A DNA stretch of 64,000 nt, taken from the NCBI GenBank assembly GCA_030248215.1, contig JASANG010000236.1, positions 122,860-186,859 of the forward strand. Reading direction: 5' to 3'. Made by a program: the position numbers and the translations under genes. This DNA comes from Enoplolaimus lenunculus. Lineage: Eukaryota; Nematoda; Enoplea; Enoplida; Thoracostomopsidae. Every line of letters begins with the position of its first letter. The stretch's first letter is position 1. Positions 59,034-64,000 of this stretch are shown here, in pieces. The notes beneath the pieces were generated by a model that worked only from the letters and a program-made list of their open reading frames with translations, had not been told where the DNA came from and searched no databases.

Positions 59034-59766
59034 AAACTAGAAAAAATGCTCAGCACTTGAGCAGCAAGGGATATGTTTCATATTCCTATTAAAAGTATGG
59101 TAAACTAGATCAGCACATTCGCTTGATGTAACCTGGAAAAGTATTAAGAAACAATAGCGTCCAAAATCATGTTAACTATTAATTTTTCTGAAACATATTG
59201 CGGACAGCAAAATTTCTGTAATTTTCTTGTAAGAAAGAGCTTTCCTTGAGAAGCGAAAATTCGAAATTGTTTTTTTTTTTTGTTTTTTTTGTTTTGTTTG
59301 GTTTGGTTGTTGTTGTTTTTGTTTTGTCTCCACTTATAAGTGACTTTGAGTTTACTCGATTTTTTGACCTTAGTGACAAATTCTATAAATGCGCATTTCC
59401 CACCCGAGTTATCTGTTTCACTGCATAGTCACGACTATAGAAGCTCACAAGATCGCACCGTATTCTGGTAACATCGATTAATGTGGCAAAATCAAAGAGC
59501 GGTATACCTCAGCCATGTCTCTGCGACCCTAAGAAGTTTCTGAAAGTTCCCAACAAATCCTGTCAAAAAGTTTAAATTTAGAAATAGATTTGCTGTCCGC
59601 AAGATGTTTCAGAAAAATTAATAGTTAACATGATTTTGGACGCTATTGTTTCTTAATACTTTTCCAGGTTACATCAAGCGAATGTGCTGATCTAGTTTAC
59701 CATACTTTTAATAGGAATATGAAACATATCCCTTGCTGCTCAAGTGCTGAGCATTTTTTCTAGTTT
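59034..59766. mobile_element. Long inverted-repeat (foldback) element with about 185-bp arms
   Basis: 59034-59217 and 59581-59766 are near-perfect reverse complements; the outer ends read AAACTAGAAAAAATGCTCAG. The spacer of about 363 bp holds a long T/GT-rich tract (59270-59330) and no gene. The structure is that of a foldback or long-terminal-inverted-repeat DNA transposon. No clear target duplication is visible. Confidence 0.88.
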
Positions 59767-60345
59767 AATATTAGCGCTATTGTAATGCTCAATTAAGAAT
59801 ACAAGTATCAAAATTTTGCACTGGCAGATGTCCGGTAGGGGCGTATCTTTCCACCGGAAGTCTCGCGAACAACTTTATATAAACAGTTTTTTTGGACCAT
59901 AGGCACCATTACAAGAATTAACCAAAATATTGTTTACAAAGTTTATATACATTTTAACTTTTACTCAGAAAATATTGAAAGCACACGATTTAGACCCAAA
60001 ATACTTCGTAACCAAAGAAATTTATTCTACTCAAAGTTCCAGTCAAACCATAAAGTGTTTCCAGTGCCGTGCTTTAGCGTCCTCGGCGTCCCAAAAAAGG
60101 GAACAGCCTGTCACAGCTAAGCAGTTCGTTACAGAATTTCAAAATACGGAATATTAGCAGCGTTAATCCTTCATTTTTATCTTTTCATACTAAAATTAGG
60201 TTTGTCTTTTTGTTCACTATATGCTCAATTGCCTAACCACAATTCATTAACCTCGAAAAATGTCACAACTACATGATTTTGGATGCGCCTTGTCTTTTTT
60301 ATGTGGGGGAATCCCATCACACCCCTGGGCGCGCCACTATTGCTT
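59767..60345. other. Gene-free stretch downstream of the olfactomedin gene
   Basis: A 75-codon frame (59930-60157, plus) lacks an ATG start and resembles nothing known. This is probably the 3' flank of the minus-strand olfactomedin gene. Confidence 0.35.
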
Positions 60346-61934
60346 TTAAGCCTCATCAACTTTCAATGGCACCGTTAACATTTGCCCTTTGTCAAAAAAA
60401 TACACACGCCGGTCCTTCTTGTTATACTCCGCCATTGTAAGCGAAGAATTCGGGTTATGCCACGTGACCCCGCGGACCAAATCGGTCACGGTCCGATTCG
60501 CAAATAGATCATACGCGTACGATATCTTGGTCTCATACGTAGTGCCAGACTCAATCCCGTACAGTACCCCACACATCACAAACGCGTTCGCTAACCCGTG
60601 AATATCGGATCCAGGCAACGCGTTCCAAGATTGAACGATTTTCAAATCGTCAAAGCTTAAATGAGCAACCGACAAAGCGTTTGAATTATTCCAATGATAA
60701 ATTACCCACAAGCCATTTTCATCTGCGGACAGGTCAACAAAGTTGTGGGGAATATTGTAAAGATAAGCTTCTCTAGCGGATTCGTTACAGGCGTCGAAGC
60801 TGAAATCATCTTTGCGAGGACAGTCTCGAAATGCCGCGTAAGGAATGATTCGTTTGGTGTAGTTCGTCGACGCTAAGTTGTACTTGATCACGTTCGGGGC
60901 GGCGTGTTGGTGGTAAAATAGGCTGCCGTTATGGATGAGCATACCTGTGAATTATAGGGCCGTGATTAGTTTTAGGACAGGTCTGTAGTCAGCTCAACAT
61001 GCCAGAGTGGAAGTCTAAAATTTGTTTCAAGGGGGACAACCAAGTGTTTCACTTGGCTGATCAGTGATGTTGAAAATTTTCTAGAGGGAAGGGGTGAAAT
61101 TTTTCCAGGAGCTAGGGGACGTTTCTGTTTCTGTTGGTTTAGGCTTTAGACTAATTGTTACGTTTGGGCTTTTGGCTTTGGCTTAGGCCTGCTAGAGTCA
61201 TACTTGCGTTTAGTATTAAGGTTTAGGTTTTTGACGAATCTTTACGTTTGTAATTGAGATTAAGCTAATGCTTTTTGGTAATGTTTAGGCTTAGGCATTA
61301 AACTTAGGTCTTTAAATCTTCTACTTAGAGGTAACAATTATTTTCGTTTGCTTCGGTCACTTCTCTTAAACGTTCCCTATATAGTTATAATATTCTAATA
61401 TAATATCCTAGAACACAGTAAATTTCAGTGAATTCGTTAATCAATTCAGAAAACGAATTAGTTATTTCTGGTTACTTCTCAGTGAATAAACAATAAACAG
61501 TAACTCACTCTGAGCTAAGTTAATTTCAGAAGAAACCATTATAATTAGCTCAGAATCAGTTCGATCAATTCCGAATTCTGAGCTCTGAAACACCTAATTC
61601 AAACTCAATGATTCAACTATTTCTGAATTAAAATCAATTCACAAGAATTATCAGTCAAGTTGTACATGATACCATCATCAATTCCTGGCAACTGAAAACA
61701 AACCTGTTCCAGTTGACAAAAATTGAATATAATATCGCGTTTCTTGTCGTTTTCTTTGCAAGTCACTTTCAGTTCGATACTGGTACAAGACCAGACTGTG
61801 GTATTCGGGCATTACCCATCGTTTTTGACTCATCACATAACTCGACGGCTCAGAGTCACGAAACCACGCTCCGATTTCTCCGTGTTGGCTCACCGCGTGT
61901 AAGATTGGAGTACCAACCACTTTGAGGAAACATT
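60346..61934 (-). CDS. Olfactomedin-domain protein, last two exons (5' part not found)
   Basis: Exons on the minus strand: 61934-61704 (acceptor TTATTACAG, donor GTTTGT) and 60944-60346 (acceptor ATTCACAG), joined in phase 1, about 275 residues ending in a TAA at 60346-60348. Together they form one olfactomedin domain. The start CFLKVVGTP carries the conserved first Cys. HGEIGAWFRD fits the usual G-x-W-M-x-D segment, STGTGMLIHNGSLFYH fits the GTGHVVYNGSLYY block, and the C-terminal GQMLTVPLKV is the closing strand. Two Cys in the second exon could pair, as in the family. Such domains are extracellular, in secreted or membrane-tethered proteins such as gliomedin, myocilin or UNC-122 types. Upstream exons (signal or anchor, possible coiled coil or collagen repeats) must lie beyond 61934 and could not be identified before the window edge. 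A 760-nt intron separates the two exons and contains a CACTGTAAATT element. Confidence 0.88.
61414..61654. mobile_element. Miniature element, CACTGTAAATT family, copy 5 (in the olfactomedin intron)
   Basis: The left end CACAGTAAATTTCAGTGAATT and the right end (complement) ACTGATAATTCTTGTGAATT are more worn than in the other copies. The TTAACTCAGAA/TGAGCT interior identifies the family. Confidence 0.65.
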
Positions 61935-62329
61935 CTGTAATAATTGAATGTCCGTATATTTTTTGGAAAAAATTCCTAATTTAGTATGTTTTGACTTTAT
62001 GCGAATAAGTATATTAGTTGGCACTGGAAGGATAAAGTTAACTGCTGATTGATTTATTTTAACTCATATCTTGCTGATGGCAGTTTAAAATGACGGCGAA
62101 AAATTTTTCGCCCCCCCCAACATGTTGAGCCCACTATGACCGTGGTATCGACTTCACCTCTACGCTTTAAATTTTTTGTGGCCTCTACCATTATTACGAG
62201 CTTAACAACGTTTAACCCTCTCACATTGAGTTGCCGAGAGGCCACTCAGCGCAGTGTATATAAATTAAATAATTTATATCGCACCGTGTTTAACAATTGC
62301 AACACGTATACATAGTACTAAATCACCAC

Positions 62330-62470
62330 AAGACGTGAGAGCCCCCTCGGGCTCGAGCGTCAAGCTCCTATAGCTGAGTGGTGATGGTATACGCCTCTCA
62401 CTCCAGTCACTGGAGTTCGAATACTAGCATAAAAGTAGGTATCAGGGGAAATAGAAAATATTCATGTGAG
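62330..62470 (+). repeat. tRNA-derived SINE-like element
   Basis: TAGCTGAGTGGTGATGG is a good A-box. GGAGTTCGAATACT, about 35 nt on, is a good B-box with a T-arm. A non-tRNA head (GACGTGAGAGCCCCCTCGG) precedes it. A partial relative lies at 27760-27900. The composite structure argues against a working tRNA gene. Confidence 0.55.
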
Positions 62471-62728
62471 AAAGGGTTAATAATTAAACGACACACAGAA
62501 TTTTGCCACTAAAACCAAAATTTTACTTATAATTATTCAAAACTAATTCATACTTCTTTTATTCCTTCCAATCGGCGCTCCAGTGTACGGTTGTGGCGTA
62601 GTTGCTAAAATAAAAGTTTCGGGTATAATCCAGGAGGCATATAAGGGTTATTATACCTCTCTTGTATTAATTTTCAGGAAAGGCGAACAAATAGTCGCTT
62701 TTTAGTGTTAATATTTAGAATTGTGAGC

Positions 62729-63035
62729 CCATGTATAGAACAGGCGCTTCCAGTTTTCTAGGGTGAAAAACATGACCAGGAGTGCAGCACAGCCACTCCT
62801 GCATGACAACTGCCAAGTCCGCTGATTTGGTTGGAAAATGACAAACATACGTTTGGCTGGGAAATGGGGAAAATTTAAACGCTGTTCCCTGGTTCGGTAG
62901 CGAAAATCTGAAGTGTAATTTGTTTGGAAAACGATGTAGCGAAAAATTAGGGATTAAAAGCAGGAGTGGCTCGCTGCATTCCTGGCTACAGATTTTCCGC
63001 CTTGGAAAACTGGCAGCCTTTGTTCTATACACTGG
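62729..63035. mobile_element. Foldback element with about 75-bp arms
   Basis: 62729-62804 and about 62964-63035 are imperfect reverse complements. Shared words are GTATAGAAC, CCAGTTTTC, GCCACTCCTGC and CCAGGA(G/A)TGCAGC. The spacer is about 160 bp, with no gene inside. Confidence 0.7.
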
Positions 63036-63704
63036 CCGAATCATGCAAGCAATTAGTGCCACAGGTGAAACTTTTCAAATGAACGTAAACGCCAAATACT
63101 ACATATTGGAATAAACTTGTAGTACCTAACTACAAAAAATATTAAATTTTTCTAATTTGAGGTAATTTTTCAATACAAAAAGTGCATGTTCATGCAGTTG
63201 TTGGACCCTCACTGCCAAAAATGCCGTAGCTCAAACCGCCAGGGGGCAACCCCGGTTTAAGCCCCCATCAATAACGCCGCGCCATCCACTACTGTTGGAT
63301 CCAAAGAGGCACCCATGGCTCAAGCCCTCAACCAACGATGGATACCAAGATTTTGTATTAAGGTTCAGCACCACAATAGTACCCGGCTTCGCCTGAGACA
63401 CATTTGCTACGTGAGTTTTCTTCACTATCTCACGTAGCTACCTCCTTTGTTTTTGACATTTCTGGAATCACCAGTGGCGCTATCAACCGGTCGTTACGGT
63501 TAAATTTTGAATAATAATTGTTGAAAATGCTCACATGTCGGCGGAAGGGTCGTTGTTGATATTTCTTTTGGAACACCGCTTGGCCATGTTGTTGGTTGTG
63601 TCGGTTCCGGTGTCAAAAAAATCGGGTACCGGCAATCGCAAATTCCTTAAAATTGAAAAAATAAAAATTAAAATTCGTAGAATTTTGTTTATTTCGCTTG
63701 ATTT
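63036..63704. other. Gene-free stretch
   Basis: Only chance frames. GCTACGTGAG and CTCACGTAGC (near 63408-63440) form a short inverted repeat. A CCGGTTCCGG-type fragment lies near 63600-63630. Confidence 0.35.
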
Positions 63705-64000
63705 ACTGTAGTGACCCGAGTAAGAGGGTGTGGTGTAATCAGAGGGGGAGTCCCTATTTTGAGTTCCCAATCAATAGGAGTCGGTATCCGTAATAGAGTC
63801 CCATTAGAAGCGGATAGAGTCGCTAAATCCTAATTTAGAGTCCGTGAAGGTCAGTTATTTCTAATTGTAGCGCATTGAATGGCGCCAAGAGCAAATCTGA
63901 ATTAGGAAAAATTATTTAAAGCGTACTTAAATTTTGAAAGTACATTCCTAAGTATAACCTTGCATGATCGCTCGAGCTAATGATGCAAGCAAATAAACGT
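63705..64000. mobile_element. ACTGTAGTGACCCGAAT family, copy cut by the window edge
   Basis: It begins ACTGTAGTGACCCGAG and shares AGCGGATAGAGTC, GAAAGTACATTCCTAAG and AACCTTGCATGATCGCT with the copies at 44909 and 49061. The right end lies beyond the window. Confidence 0.75.

Noticed and set aside
63531-63770. 79-codon minus frame
   Set aside because: It overlaps the start of the ACTGTAGTGACCCGAAT element and CCGGTTCCGG debris; no similarity or gene structure.

Overview
The window is eukaryotic and looks like an AT-rich, repeat-laden invertebrate genome. Introns carry GT-AG borders, with acceptors mostly of the TTTTCAG/TTTCAG type. Genes are far apart, and most of the DNA between and inside them is short inverted-repeat transposons. 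A metazoan is certain from the gene content (MORC2-type ATPase, microsomal cytochrome P450, olfactomedin domain). An ecdysozoan, possibly nematode-like, is my guess from the acceptors and from scattered TTAGGC-like motifs. Nothing here fixes the phylum.

Layout. 1-5402: no recognisable gene, an element with a tandem array of E2F-like motifs (2235-2945), and a nested pair of transposons (4646-5141). 5403-6596: a single-exon 397-residue membrane protein whose layout recalls the C-terminal half of an ionotropic receptor. 6597-13581: repeats, two or three tRNA-derived SINE-like pieces and one unidentified higher-GC patch. 13582-34340: a complete 29-exon MORC2-like gene on the plus strand, 998 residues, with every exon phase compatible. 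Its introns hold three copies of one hAT-like miniature element, a decayed LINE, a 1.4 kb inverted-repeat element and a 5'-truncated but open LINE. 34341-40168: transposons. 40169-46992: a complete 8-exon cytochrome P450 on the minus strand, 512 residues. 46993-52650: transposons. 52655-58890: about 6.2 kb of an 18-bp satellite. 59034-59766: a foldback with 185-bp arms. 60346-61934 (minus): the last two exons of an olfactomedin-domain gene whose 5' part was not found. The rest is repeats.

The host genes are unrelated to each other in function: chromatin compaction/silencing (MORC2), oxidation at the ER membrane (P450), an extracellular or membrane-tethered olfactomedin protein, and a possible receptor. 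No operon-like arrangement is seen.

The most interesting signals are non-genic. Two dispersed arrays are built from units resembling transcription-factor sites (E2F-like TTTGGCGGGAAA; Myb-like CAACGG inside a CCAACGGTTGG dyad). Three hAT-like miniature elements sit within 30 nt of MORC2 splice sites. Two long foldbacks could form double-stranded RNA, and there are several nested insertions. One stretch of the satellite (about 54975-55860) looks like poor consensus or assembly rather than biology.
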